Source of the DNA: CAZDXB01 sp964509335
GTDB lineage: Bacteria > Bacteroidota > Ignavibacteria > Kapaibacteriales > UBA2268
Direction: 5' to 3'
DNA: 64,000 bases
Assembly (NCBI GenBank): GCA_964509335.1
Contig: CAZDXB010000018.1
Location: 6,134 to 70,133 of the forward strand
Part shown: positions 54,215 through 61,978 of the stretch, in pieces
Numbering within the stretch: position 1 is the stretch's first letter
Layout: each line of letters starts with the position of its first letter
Translations under genes and position numbers: made by a program
The notes under the pieces: model-generated
Database searches by the model: none
What the model was told of the DNA's origin: nothing
The model's input: only the letters and a program-made list of their open reading frames with translations

Positions 54215-54491
54215 CTCCGTCCTTTAGGGCGGAAGAGGTTTTTTAATATCTATTCGGTTTTGCCTCCTTCCCAAATTCTAATTTTACAAAGACATAGAAC
54301 GTTTCTCGCTTTATTCCGACCGAAATCGGAGTTTCGGTCGGAGGAGGCAATCTCTATCTCCGTTCTTTAGGGCGGAAGAGGTTTTTTTTAATATCTATTC
54401 GGTTTTGCCTCCTTCCCAAATTCTAATTTTACAAAGACATAGAACGTTTCTCGCTTTATTCCGACCGAAATCGGAGTTTCGGTCGGAGGAG
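54215..54491. repeat. Two-copy tandem repeat, period 143 bases
   Basis: CTCCGT at 54215 and 54358 begin two nearly identical units. Each has a TTTA-loop hairpin (54216-54233; 54359-54376), ATATCTATTCGGTTTTGCCT, then GACATAGAACGTTTCTCGCT and an H2 hairpin (54315-54342; 54460-54487). A further TTTA hairpin at 54503-54520 starts a third, truncated unit. Confidence 0.85.
54315..54342. repeat. H2 hairpin, stem variant TCCGACCG
   Basis: An 11-bp perfect stem (TCCGACCGAAA with TTTCGGTCGGA) encloses the loop TCGGAG. An identical copy is at 54460-54487. Confidence 0.85.
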
Positions 54492-54565
54492 ACTTTTATA
54501 GCTTCGTCCTTTAGGGCGGAGACATTAATATTTAACTCGTTCCGCGGCGGTCAACCTCACCCTAA

Positions 54566-54587
54566 CCCTCTCCGCAAGCAGAGAGGG
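54566..54587. repeat. Hairpin CCCTCTC/GAGAGGG (family H4)
   Basis: Arms CCCTCTC and GAGAGGG flank CGCAAGCA. The same element, preceded by the same TCCGCGGCG and TCAACCTC, occurs at 63925-63946. Confidence 0.75.
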
Positions 54588-54677
54588 GACTAACAGGTTA
54601 ATATTAATATGTTTGCGTTAACCTTTTAATCCTCTCCGCGATTTCGGGGAGAGTTAGAGAGGGGTAAATAAAAAGTA

Positions 54678-54699
54678 GAGCAGACGCCCTCGTCTGCTC
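54678..54699. repeat. H3 hairpin GAGCAGACG
   Basis: Arms GAGCAGACG and CGTCTGCTC flank CCCT. The copy at 63881-63902 has GAGCGGACG and CGTCCGCTC: one stem pair differs on both arms and still pairs. Confidence 0.8.
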
Positions 54700-54925
54700 A
54701 CGCCTTAACCCCCTCGCCGAACGCCTTTCCTTGCAAATGTGTCACGCTCGCAAAGTAGCGGCTGAAATTTTCTAGCCCCCTGCGATTATTCCCTTTATTT
54801 TCAATCAATTGGGGAAAGAGATAGAATGTTTCTCTTGCGTTGTTCCGACTTTTTTATTTTTTTTTGTCTTCTATTATTTCCTTATGTTGAATCTTTTATT
54901 TTCACAAAATCAAAAAAAAATAAAT

Positions 54926-56458
54926 ATGGGCAAGAAAAAGAAAACGTCTTTATTTCAACGGTTCTTGAACGTAACCGAGAGAGCCGGCAACGCTCTGCCG
55001 CACCCCGCTACTTTGTTTGCTTTGTTCGCGGTTGGCGCTTTAATTTTCTCTGGGATAGGCGCCGCGCTAAACTGGGAAGTGATTCATCCCGGAACTAAAG
55101 AAATTATCCAGCCAATAAATCTCTTATCCATAGAAGGCTTGCGCCGTATTATGCTCGAGCTTGTAGTTAACTATACCGACTTCGCGCCGCTGGGTATAGT
55201 AATGGTAGCGATGCTTGGAATCGGATTAGCGGAAAAAAGCGGCTTTTTCAAGGCGCTTATACAATTGCTCGTATCAAACGCCTCTAAGAAAGTTTTAACG
55301 TTTGCGATTGTGTTTTCGGGCGTATTGTCAAATTTTGCATCGGATATTGGTTACATCCTTTTGATTCCTTTATCCGGCGTTATATTCAAAGCCGTTGGGA
55401 GACATCCTGTCGCTGGTATGGCGGCGGCTTTCGCAGGCGTTTCTGGAGGATTTAGCGCGAATATAATTTTAGGCACTATAGACCCGCTTCTCGCCGGACT
55501 TTCGCAGGAAGCCGCGAGAATCGTCGACCCAAGTTATACAGTAAACCCGACCGCCAATTATTACTTTATGATTGCTTCTACTTTTATCGTAACCGCCGTG
55601 GGAACGATTATTACCGAAAAGATTACCGAACCCCGACTGGGCAAATATTCAGGCGAATCTAACGAGAGCGACGATTCATTCGACAAGCTATCCAAGCAAG
55701 AGTCTAAGGGTCTATGGTATTCGCTTATTGTATTGCTTGCAACAATCGCCGTAATATTAATAGGAGTAATACCAGAAAACGGATTTTTGAGAGGAGAGGA
55801 CGGCGGCATTATAACTTCGCCGATAATTGAAGGCGTCGTAGCCGTACTGTTTGCCGTTGCTGGCATTACGGGTTTGGTGTTTGGATTTACCGTAGGTAAG
55901 TTCAAAAACGACGCCGACGTTATGAATAGTATGTCGGAATCAATGAAATCGCTCGCCGCTTATTTAGTGCTGGTATTTTTTGCCGCGCAATTCGTTGCTT
56001 ATTTCAAATGGAGTAATCTCGGGATTATATTAGCCGTAAACGGAGCTAATTTATTAATGTCCGCTAACATAGGACTTATTCCGTTAATGATATTGTTTAT
56101 TATTTTATCGGCGTCGATTAATATGCTTATGGGAAGCGCTTCGGCAAAATGGGCGCTTCTAGCGCCGATATTCATACCTATGTTTATGATTATGGGGTAT
56201 TCGCCGGAGCTTTCGCAGGTCGTATATCGAATAGGAGACAGCGTTACGAATATCATATCGCCCATGATGAGCTTCTTCGCCCTGATAATTGTCTATTTCC
56301 AAAAATACGACGAAAAAGCGGGCATTGGCACTATTATAGCGACAATGCTTCCTTATACTGTCTTGTTTTTCTTATCTTGGGTAGCGCTACTTGCCATTTG
56401 GCTTCTACTTGGAATACCTCTTGGTCCAGGCGCGGGTATTCACTATGAGCTTCCATAA
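54926..56458 (+). CDS. AbgT-family transporter
   Basis: A 510-aa polytopic membrane protein of the AbgT (p-aminobenzoyl-glutamate/sulfonamide efflux) family. Family motifs include NALPHPATLFALF, DFAPLGIVMVAMLGIGLAE, LSNFASDIGYILLIPLSG, ASINMLMGSASAKWALLAPI and PGAGIHYELP. AbgT members import aminobenzoyl-glutamate or export sulfonamides and related compounds. The ATG at 54926 is chosen because it gives the normal family N-terminus; the ATG at 54809 would translate repeat sequence. Confidence 0.9.
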   Translation: MGKKKKTSLFQRFLNVTERAGNALPHPATLFALFAVGALIFSGIGAALNWEVIHPGTKEIIQPINLLSIEGLRRIMLELVVNYTDFAPLGIVMVAMLGIGLAEKSGFFKALIQLLVSNASKKVLTFAIVFSGVLSNFASDIGYILLIPLSGVIFKAVGRHPVAGMAAAFAGVSGGFSANIILGTIDPLLAGLSQEAARIVDPSYTVNPTANYYFMIASTFIVTAVGTIITEKITEPRLGKYSGESNESDDSFDKLSKQESKGLWYSLIVLLATIAVILIGVIPENGFLRGEDGGIITSPIIEGVVAVLFAVAGITGLVFGFTVGKFKNDADVMNSMSESMKSLAAYLVLVFFAAQFVAYFKWSNLGIILAVNGANLLMSANIGLIPLMILFIILSASINMLMGSASAKWALLAPIFIPMFMIMGYSPELSQVVYRIGDSVTNIISPMMSFFALIIVYFQKYDEKAGIGTIIATMLPYTVLFFLSWVALLAIWLLLGIPLGPGAGIHYELP

Positions 56459-56470
56459 TGCTTGTCTTTT

Positions 56471-56503
56471 AGATGAGCCACACCTGCCATGTGCGGCGCA
56501 TCT
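56471..56503. repeat. Hairpin between convergent genes (family H5)
   Basis: AGATG/CATCT outer arms and GCCACAC/GTGCGGC inner arms with mismatches. It lies between the ends of the AbgT and ABC exporter genes and may be a transcription stop. A similar AGATGTGCCACACCT starts at 63980 and is cut by the window edge. Confidence 0.55.
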
Positions 56504-56521
56504 TCAACACTAAAACATCAT

Positions 56522-58315
56522 CTAAGCTCCGTCCTTTACAATCCCGTTTTGGAATTGCGTCCGATACAATTTTGAATAAACGCCGTCTTTTTTTAATAAT
56601 TCTCCAAGCGTTCCCGTTTCGGCGATTTTGCCTTTGTGCAGGACGATTATTTTGTCGGCTTTTTTAATTGTCGAAAGCCGGTGCGCTATGACAATCGACG
56701 TTCGGCGTCTCATAAGCTTTTCCAAGGATTCCTCGATTAGCTTTTCGGTCTCCGAATCAATGTTCGACGAGGCTTCGTCCAATACTAAAATTTGCGGATT
56801 AGCGGCGTAGGCTCTGCAAAAGGAAATTAGTTGTCTCTGCCCCGCCGAAAGCGATTTTCCCCTCTCGTTCAATTTATATTCGTATCTATTTTGAAGTTTA
56901 GCGATGAAATCTTCCGCTCCAAGCGCTTCAGCCGCTTCCTTTATCTCGGTCCAACCTATTTCCTCGTCGCCGAGCGAGATATTGTCGGCGATTGTTCTCG
57001 AAAATAAAAACGCGTCTTGCGTAACTATCGCCGTCAAATCTCTCAGCGAGTCCATTCCCACGCGGCGAATGTCGATTCCGTCAATTAAGATTTCTCCCGC
57101 GTCGAATTCGTAAAAACGCCCCAGCAAATTAATAACGGAGGTCTTCCCCGCTCCCGTCAAACCGACGAGCGCGACTTTGTCTCCCTTGTTCACCGTAAAC
57201 GAAACGTCCTTCAACACTTGCTTTTCGCCGTCGTAACTGAAATATACGTTCTTGAACTTGATTTTATCTTTGAATGATTTTATTGGAACGGCGTCTTCTT
57301 TTTGTTCGACGAAATTCTTCTCGCCGAGTATGCCAAAAATCTTCTCGGAAGCCGCCATAGAGCTTTGCAGAGTGGCGTATTTCTCCGTCAAATCCCTAAT
57401 CGGACGGAAAAACATCTCGGCATATTGAATGAAAGCTATTATCACGCCGACCGTCATATCGCCGGAAAGGAAATTCCTCGCCGCGTACCAAATCACAATT
57501 CCTATCGCTACCGCTCGCAAAATTTCAACTATGGGAAAGAAAAGAGCGTAATAGAAAATCGTTTTATCCCATAGATTCTTGTATTTCTTATTTATCGAAT
57601 CGAACTTATCGGATTGAAGTTTCTCCTTAGCAAATAACTTAATAGTTTCAATTCCGCCGATGAATTCATTCAGGAAAGCGTTCATTTCCGAGACTTTTAG
57701 TCTTATTTTCCTGAAAGCGTCTCTTATCTTTTTTCTGAAATACGAAGTCGCTATAATCAGAAACGGCAGAATAGCGAGCGTTAAAAGCGCCAGCTTCCAG
57801 TTTGTGTAAAACATAAAGGCGATTAGCCAGCCGATTAACGCTAAGTCGGCGATAGCCATTACGATGCCCGAGGTAAACAATTTATTCAGTACTTCGACTT
57901 CGTTCGCCGTTCTCGTTACCAATTTGCCTATGGGGTTTCGGTCGAAAAACTTCATCGCTTGCGACTGGACGCGCTCGAATATCTTCTCGCGTATGTCGAA
58001 AAGCGTCCTCTGCCCCACCCATTGCATCAGGTAAGTAAGACCAAACCTCATAAGCGCGCTTAGAAAAATGACGCCGAAAACGATTATTATCATCTTTATC
58101 AAACCGTCCGTATCGCCCGTCGCTATATAATCGTCCACGGCGATTTTTGTAAGATAGGGGCGTAAAGGCTCTAAAGCTGTCGAGAGCAAAGCTACGAAAA
58201 GCGCGACGCCCGCGTATTTATAGTAAGGCTTTAAAAACGCCGTCAACCGCTTCAGCAACTTGAAGTCAACTTGTTCGTATTCCGTTTCCGTTACTACGCT
58301 TCTTCTCAATTTCAC
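56522..58315 (-). CDS. ABC exporter, fused permease-ATPase (MsbA-like)
   Basis: A 597-aa half-transporter. Six membrane helices span about residues 30-320. The ATPase has Walker A VGLTGAGKTSVINLLG, Q-loop VTQDAFLFS, signature SLSAGQRQLISF, Walker B ILVLDEASSNID and the switch AHRLSTIKK. It probably acts as a homodimer exporting lipid or drug. Lipid A flippase and multidrug efflux cannot be told apart by sequence alone. It is divergent from the redoxin gene. Confidence 0.9.
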   Translation of the reverse strand: MKLRRSVVTETEYEQVDFKLLKRLTAFLKPYYKYAGVALFVALLSTALEPLRPYLTKIAVDDYIATGDTDGLIKMIIIVFGVIFLSALMRFGLTYLMQWVGQRTLFDIREKIFERVQSQAMKFFDRNPIGKLVTRTANEVEVLNKLFTSGIVMAIADLALIGWLIAFMFYTNWKLALLTLAILPFLIIATSYFRKKIRDAFRKIRLKVSEMNAFLNEFIGGIETIKLFAKEKLQSDKFDSINKKYKNLWDKTIFYYALFFPIVEILRAVAIGIVIWYAARNFLSGDMTVGVIIAFIQYAEMFFRPIRDLTEKYATLQSSMAASEKIFGILGEKNFVEQKEDAVPIKSFKDKIKFKNVYFSYDGEKQVLKDVSFTVNKGDKVALVGLTGAGKTSVINLLGRFYEFDAGEILIDGIDIRRVGMDSLRDLTAIVTQDAFLFSRTIADNISLGDEEIGWTEIKEAAEALGAEDFIAKLQNRYEYKLNERGKSLSAGQRQLISFCRAYAANPQILVLDEASSNIDSETEKLIEESLEKLMRRRTSIVIAHRLSTIKKADKIIVLHKGKIAETGTLGELLKKDGVYSKLYRTQFQNGIVKDGA

Positions 58316-58400
58316 CCTCGCGCAAAATAATCTTAGGATAATTTACGTTCATATATAGTAATTGTTGCAATTATGTGGAATAAAAAAGATAGGCGAAATT

Positions 58401-58955
58401 ATGGCTGAAACACCTTCTACAATGGTTGACTTAGGAACGAAAGCGCCCGATTTTAACCTCCCCGACGTCGTTAGCGGCAAGAACGTATCTCTCGACGACG
58501 TAAAATCGGACAAAGCGACGGTAATAATGTTTATTTGCAACCACTGCCCCTTCGTTAAACACGTGAAAGAAGAATTAACTAACTTAGCGAACGAATATAA
58601 GAAAAAAGGCGTATCCTTCGTAGCGATTAACTCGAACGACGTAGAAAATTATCCGCAGGATTCGCCGGCAAAGATGAAAAAGGACGCCGAGCAATTCGGC
58701 TATCCGTTCCCTTACTTATTCGACGAGACGCAAGAGGTCGCCAAATCATACGACGCCGCTTGCACTCCGGACTTCTATATTTACGACAAAGGGTTGAAGC
58801 TCGTTTATCGCGGACAGCTGGACGATTCCCGACCAGGGAACAACAAACCCGTAACCGGCAAAGACCTAAGAAACGCCTTAGACGCCGTTCTCGAAGGCAA
58901 AAAAGTAAGCGAAGAACAAAAGCCGAGCTTAGGCTGTAATATTAAATGGAAGTAG
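58401..58955 (+). CDS. Thioredoxin-like peroxiredoxin-family protein
   Basis: A 184-aa redoxin/AhpC-TSA-fold protein, cytoplasmic. The start at 58401 (MAETPSTMVDLGTKAPDFNL) fits the family. The redox motif is MFICNHCPFVKHV with CxxC (C-N-H-C). Later DAACTPDFYIYDKGLKLVYR adds the cis-proline and a third Cys. The family is common in Bacteroidota and cyanobacteria, with probable thiol peroxidase or oxidoreductase activity. Confidence 0.88.
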   Translation: MAETPSTMVDLGTKAPDFNLPDVVSGKNVSLDDVKSDKATVIMFICNHCPFVKHVKEELTNLANEYKKKGVSFVAINSNDVENYPQDSPAKMKKDAEQFGYPFPYLFDETQEVAKSYDAACTPDFYIYDKGLKLVYRGQLDDSRPGNNKPVTGKDLRNALDAVLEGKKVSEEQKPSLGCNIKWK

Positions 58956-58965
58956 CGACTTAACA

Positions 58966-59001
58966 ATACTCGTCCCGACGCCTTTTAGTCGGGATGAGTA
59001 T
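58966..59001 (+). terminator. Terminator after the redoxin gene (family H6)
   Basis: Arms ATACTCGTCCCGAC and GTCGGGATGAGTAT pair (one G-U) around GCCTTTTA, followed by TTTTCTC. It lies 10 bases beyond the redoxin stop codon. Confidence 0.8.
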
Positions 59002-59051
59002 TTTTCTCAAAAATCGATAGCGCCGTCCTTTAGGGCGGAGATAGCAATTCC

Positions 59052-59079
59052 TCCTCGCCAAACTCCAATTTGGCGAGGA
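59052..59079. repeat. H2 hairpin, reversed, stem variant TCCTCGCC
   Basis: An 11-bp perfect stem (TCCTCGCCAAA with TTTGGCGAGGA) encloses CTCCAA, the approximate reverse complement of TCGGAG. Confidence 0.8.
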
Positions 59080-59092
59080 TAATTTAATTCCC

Positions 59093-59120
59093 TCCTTCCT
59101 AAATTCCAATTTCGGAAGGA
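59093..59120. repeat. H2 hairpin, reversed, stem variant TCCTTCC
   Basis: Arms TCCTTCCTAAA and TTTCGGAAGGA pair with one mismatch around TTCCAA. Confidence 0.7.
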
Positions 59121-59144
59121 GATAGAGTCTTTCTCGTTTATTAT

Positions 59145-59172
59145 TCCGAACGAAATCGGAGTTTCGTTCGGA
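59145..59172. repeat. H2 hairpin, stem variant TCCGAACG
   Basis: Arms TCCGAACGAAA and TTTCGTTCGGA pair perfectly around TCGGAG. It differs from 54315 by one compensated base pair (C-G to A-T). Confidence 0.85.
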
Positions 59173-59183
59173 GAAGAAAAAAA

Positions 59184-59209
59184 TCTTACAAAATCGGAGT
59201 TTTGTAAGA
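59184..59209. repeat. H2 hairpin, stem variant TCTTACA
   Basis: Arms TCTTACAAAA and TTTTGTAAGA pair perfectly around TCGGAG. The outer stem is unrelated in sequence to the copy 12 bases upstream. Confidence 0.8.
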
Positions 59210-59365
59210 AGGTGGGAAAATCACGAGCGCCGTCCTTTAGGACGGAAATGAAATTTAAAATTTTCATTTTCAGCTCTTTTTCGTTTTTTAGCTATTTGAA
59301 ATGAGATGTCTCGCGCCTCCAAGGCGACGTACATCTGAACAATAAGGAAGTTGAATATCTAAAAC

Positions 59366-59677
59366 CTAATTTCTGTTGTCTTTTAACGACTTATCGTATT
59401 CTTTTCTGGCTTCCTCGAACATATCGGGCGGCATAGAATCTCTGAGAAGGTGTATCTGTATATAATTCAAGCGTTTTTTTGTTTCCCAATTGTAAATCGT
59501 CTTAGAGCTGACTGTCTTGCCGATTATTTTTTTGGCGTTCTCGCCTAACTGGCGTCTCGACAGACCGAACCGTTCTCTAATGAATTTGAATTCGTCGCCG
59601 TTCATCTGAAACTTCAAACCGTCGTTCCGATAACTACTTGATTGCGCTTTATCTTTTGTGTATTCCATCTTAATCAT
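59366..59677 (-). CDS. Small helix-turn-helix protein
   Basis: A 103-aa protein with an Xre/MqsA-like helix-turn-helix: FKFIRERFGLSRRQLGENAK, then KTVSSKTIYNWETKKRL, where the Trp-Glu after the recognition helix is typical. The rest is charged. It may start at M4 (59668). It stands alone between a hairpin cluster and a long leader, so its target is unknown. Confidence 0.65.
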   Translation of the reverse strand: MIKMEYTKDKAQSSSYRNDGLKFQMNGDEFKFIRERFGLSRRQLGENAKKIIGKTVSSKTIYNWETKKRLNYIQIHLLRDSMPPDMFEEARKEYDKSLKDNRN

Positions 59678-60039
59678 AACTAATAATAATAATTTTTCTA
59701 TTCCGATGTTACAATGATTATGCCAGCGAAATTAGCAAAGCGAAACTCGACGCATAATCAACCGCCCGTAAGATAGCTCTTTGCGACTAAAGTTAAGGTT
59801 TTACGATAGCTTATGACTATTTATAATTCTCGGCAAATCCGAAATTATGGATAATAAATAGTCTCTTTTTTCCAAGAATTTACATTAAAATTACCCAAAA
59901 GATACTGTCGATAATTAACCAATGGCAATTATTTCGCGCCAATAGTCAATTTTATTGAAATATTCTGACATAATCTTTGTATTTTTGATTAAGATTTGAT
60001 AACTAATTTAGCTGATAAAAATAATACGATATACAATAG
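59678..60039. other. 362-base gap before pssA
   Basis: No frame is supported. It holds an inverted repeat GATTATGC/GCATAATC (about 59715-59757), a longer hairpin at 59815-59863 followed by a T run, and a TATTTTTG box at 59980-59987 with TTG 22 bases upstream that could drive pssA. Confidence 0.5.
59815..59863 (+). terminator. Hairpin followed by T run, orphan terminator-like
   Basis: Outer arms GACTATTTAT and ATAAATAGTC pair perfectly, with inner AATT/AATT and CGG/CCG pairing, followed by TCTTTTTT on the plus strand. No plus-strand gene precedes it, so it might end a small RNA or be incidental. Confidence 0.45.
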
Positions 60040-60810
60040 ATGATAGTAACGCGGTCATTTATACCGAATTTGTTTACCTTAGCCAACTTGTTTTCGGGCT
60101 TTACGGCTATAATTTATATATCTAATTCCGACTTCCGACTTGCCGCCGCTTTCATTCTGTTCGCGGCGATATTCGACTCATTGGACGGCATAGCGGCTAG
60201 GCTCTTTAACGCCACCAGCGAGCTGGGCGCCGAGCTTGATTCGCTTTGCGACACAGTCTCGTTCGGCGTCGCCCCGTCTTATATGCTATACGAAGTTTAC
60301 TTTTACCAAATCGGCGATTTCGGCATACTTATAAGCGCGCTCCCCGCTTTAGCCGGAGCGATTAGGCTGGCGCGCTACAACGTAATGTTCATAAGTCTCG
60401 ACGACAAAGACTACTTTGCCGGTATGCCAATTCCCTCGGCGGCTCTCGCTATTGTTTCTTACGTGGTATTCTTTCATTTAGACCCGTCTATAAATATGGG
60501 GTTAAAAGAAGTTACGATTTACTCGATACCTATCGTGATTCCGGCTTGTATGATATCGAGAATCAAGTTCGACAATCTGCCGCGCCCGACGAAGAAATCT
60601 TTCAAGAAACGCCCCGGCGCTTCTATTATATTTATTATTGGTTTAATAGCGGCGGTCGTCTCGCAAGGCAAATTTGTTTTCCCTTTTTTCGTTCTATACA
60701 TAGTAATTAGCGCGACAAGACAATTGATAATTTGGGCGAAAGAAAAGAGAGAAGTAGCCGACGATTTCGACGAAAGCGAAGAAATCGACCAAGACGCTTA
60801 TAAATTTTAA
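60040..60810 (+). CDS. pssA: CDP-diacylglycerol-serine O-phosphatidyltransferase
   Basis: A 256-aa integral membrane enzyme making phosphatidylserine, the precursor of phosphatidylethanolamine. The CDP-alcohol phosphotransferase motif DGIAARLFNATSELGAELD is followed by SLCDTVSFGVAPS, giving D-G-x2-A-R-x8-G-x3-D-x3-D. It opens with FIPNLFTLANLFSGFTAI. It has about seven membrane helices and a charged C-terminal tail. purS follows after 9 bases. Confidence 0.95.
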   Translation: MIVTRSFIPNLFTLANLFSGFTAIIYISNSDFRLAAAFILFAAIFDSLDGIAARLFNATSELGAELDSLCDTVSFGVAPSYMLYEVYFYQIGDFGILISALPALAGAIRLARYNVMFISLDDKDYFAGMPIPSAALAIVSYVVFFHLDPSINMGLKEVTIYSIPIVIPACMISRIKFDNLPRPTKKSFKKRPGASIIFIIGLIAAVVSQGKFVFPFFVLYIVISATRQLIIWAKEKREVADDFDESEEIDQDAYKF

Positions 60811-60819
60811 GGAGCTATA

Positions 60820-61071
60820 ATGAATAAGTATAAAGCTAACGTTTACATAACGCTAAAAAAAGGAATACTCGACGTTCAAGGAAAAGCAGTCGAGCAAGCT
60901 TTGCATTCGATTGAATTTCAGACGCTAAACAACGTCAGAATAGGCAAGTTTGTAGAGCTAAACGTCGAAGCCGATAGCAAGGAAGAAGCGAGAAAAATTG
61001 TCGCCGAAGCTAGCGAAAAATTAATCGCCAATCCGATAATCGAAGATTTTGAAATTGAAATTAAGGAATAA
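60820..61071 (+). CDS. purS: Phosphoribosylformylglycinamidine synthase subunit PurS
   Basis: An 83-aa PurS protein: KANVYITLKKGILDVQGKAV, then EQALHSIEF and NVRIGKFVELNVEA. PurS bridges PurL and PurQ in FGAM synthase. It starts with a good AGGAG-like site and lies 2 bases before purQ. purL is not in the window. Confidence 0.95.
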   Translation: MNKYKANVYITLKKGILDVQGKAVEQALHSIEFQTLNNVRIGKFVELNVEADSKEEARKIVAEASEKLIANPIIEDFEIEIKE

Positions 61072-61073
61072 AA

Positions 61074-61763
61074 ATGAAATACGCTATTATAGTATTCCCC
61101 GGCTCTAATTGCGACCAAGACGCGTATTTTGCTTCCGAAGTATCCGGGGCGCGAGCGATTTACTTATGGCACAAAGATACGGAGATTCCAGCCGATGTCG
61201 ATTGCGTCATTCTCCCCGGCGGATTTTCTTACGGCGATTATTTAAGATGTGGCGCCATAGCTAGATTTTCGCCGATTATGAAAGAAGTTGTTAAGTTTGC
61301 CGACAGGGGCGGGCTTGTCCTCGGAGTTTGCAACGGCTTCCAAATTTTAACCGAAGTGAATTTACTGCCGGGCGTTTTGCTGCGCAACGACGCGCTGAAT
61401 TTCATCTGCAAAGACGTTCATTTGAAAACAATGAATAATCCCACGCCTTTTACGTCTAAGTTACAAGTCGGCGAAATAATTACTATACCGATAGCGCACG
61501 GAGAAGGAAATTACTTCGCCGACGAGGACGCTTTGAAAATGATAGAGGACAACGAACAGATTGCTTTTAAGTATTGCGACGCAAACGGCGAAATAACGAA
61601 AGACGCTAATCCCAACGGTTCGGTAAAGAATATAGCGGGAGTCGCCAACGAACGCGGCAACGTTCTCGGAATGATGCCCCATCCCGAACGCTACTGCGAC
61701 AAGCTTTTGGGAAGAGACGAAGGATTAGCGGTGTTTGATTCTATTAATAATTATTTAAAATGA
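61074..61763 (+). CDS. purQ: Phosphoribosylformylglycinamidine synthase glutaminase subunit PurQ
   Basis: A 229-aa class-I amidotransferase. The nucleophile Cys is in LVLGVCNGFQILTEVNLLPG, and the His-Glu pair in MMPHPERYCDKLLG. FPGSNCDQDAYFA at the N-terminus is diagnostic. It supplies ammonia to PurL for purine synthesis, and it forms a purS-purQ unit with tat genes following. Confidence 0.96.
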   Translation: MKYAIIVFPGSNCDQDAYFASEVSGARAIYLWHKDTEIPADVDCVILPGGFSYGDYLRCGAIARFSPIMKEVVKFADRGGLVLGVCNGFQILTEVNLLPGVLLRNDALNFICKDVHLKTMNNPTPFTSKLQVGEIITIPIAHGEGNYFADEDALKMIEDNEQIAFKYCDANGEITKDANPNGSVKNIAGVANERGNVLGMMPHPERYCDKLLGRDEGLAVFDSINNYLK

Positions 61764-61777
61764 TTTGAGGTGTAATT

Positions 61778-61972
61778 ATGTTTGGTTTACCTGGCGGTTC
61801 TGAATGGTTGCTTATTTTAGTGGCAATTATTATTCTTTTCGGAGCGAAGAAAATACCCGATTTGATGAAAGGCATCGGTTCGGGAATTAAGGAATTTAAA
61901 AAAGCGTCCGCTCCCGAAGACGAAGAAACAAACAAAAAAATAGAAGACAATAAAGAAGAAAACAAAAAGTAA
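61778..61972 (+). CDS. tatA: Sec-independent translocase TatA
   Basis: A 64-aa protein: short N-terminus, membrane helix EWLLILVAIIILFGAKKIPD, then the amphipathic helix LMKGIGSGIKEFKKA and an acidic tail. The FG-x-KKIPD hinge is typical of TatA/E. It forms the Tat pore for folded proteins. Confidence 0.93.
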   Translation: MFGLPGGSEWLLILVAIIILFGAKKIPDLMKGIGSGIKEFKKASAPEDEETNKKIEDNKEENKK

Positions 61973-61978
61973 ATAGCT

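Larger units (their letters stand above)
54183..54925. other. 743-base repeat-rich intergenic region
   Basis: No gene is supported. It contains two tandem copies of a roughly 135-base unit (54215-54347 and 54358-54491), five or more hairpins of the H1 and H2 families, the CCCTCTC/GAGAGGG hairpin at 54566-54587, the H3 hairpin at 54678-54699 and a final fragment of the tandem unit near 54816-54850. The apparent upstream extension of the AbgT frame (54809-54925) runs through this repeat. Confidence 0.8.
58956..59365. other. 410-base hairpin cluster
   Basis: The gap between the redoxin and HTH genes is filled with hairpins: H6 terminator-like (58966-59001), H1 (59023-59038), H2 reversed (59052-59079), H2 reversed imperfect (59093-59120), H2 (59145-59172), H2 (59184-59209), H1 (59230-59245) and an H5-like one (59304-59336). 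No coding frame is supported. Confidence 0.8.

Noticed and set aside
54405..54593. 62-codon frame in the tandem repeat
   Set aside because: It is built from hairpin repeats, with no conserved motif.
54809..54925. 39-codon N-terminal extension of the AbgT protein
   Set aside because: The extension translates a fragment of the repeat unit; the family N-terminus begins at 54926.
59020..59260. CRISPR array, suggested by regularly placed short repeats
   Set aside because: Repeats are palindromic hairpins in both orientations with uneven spacing, there are no unique spacers of constant length, and no cas genes are nearby.
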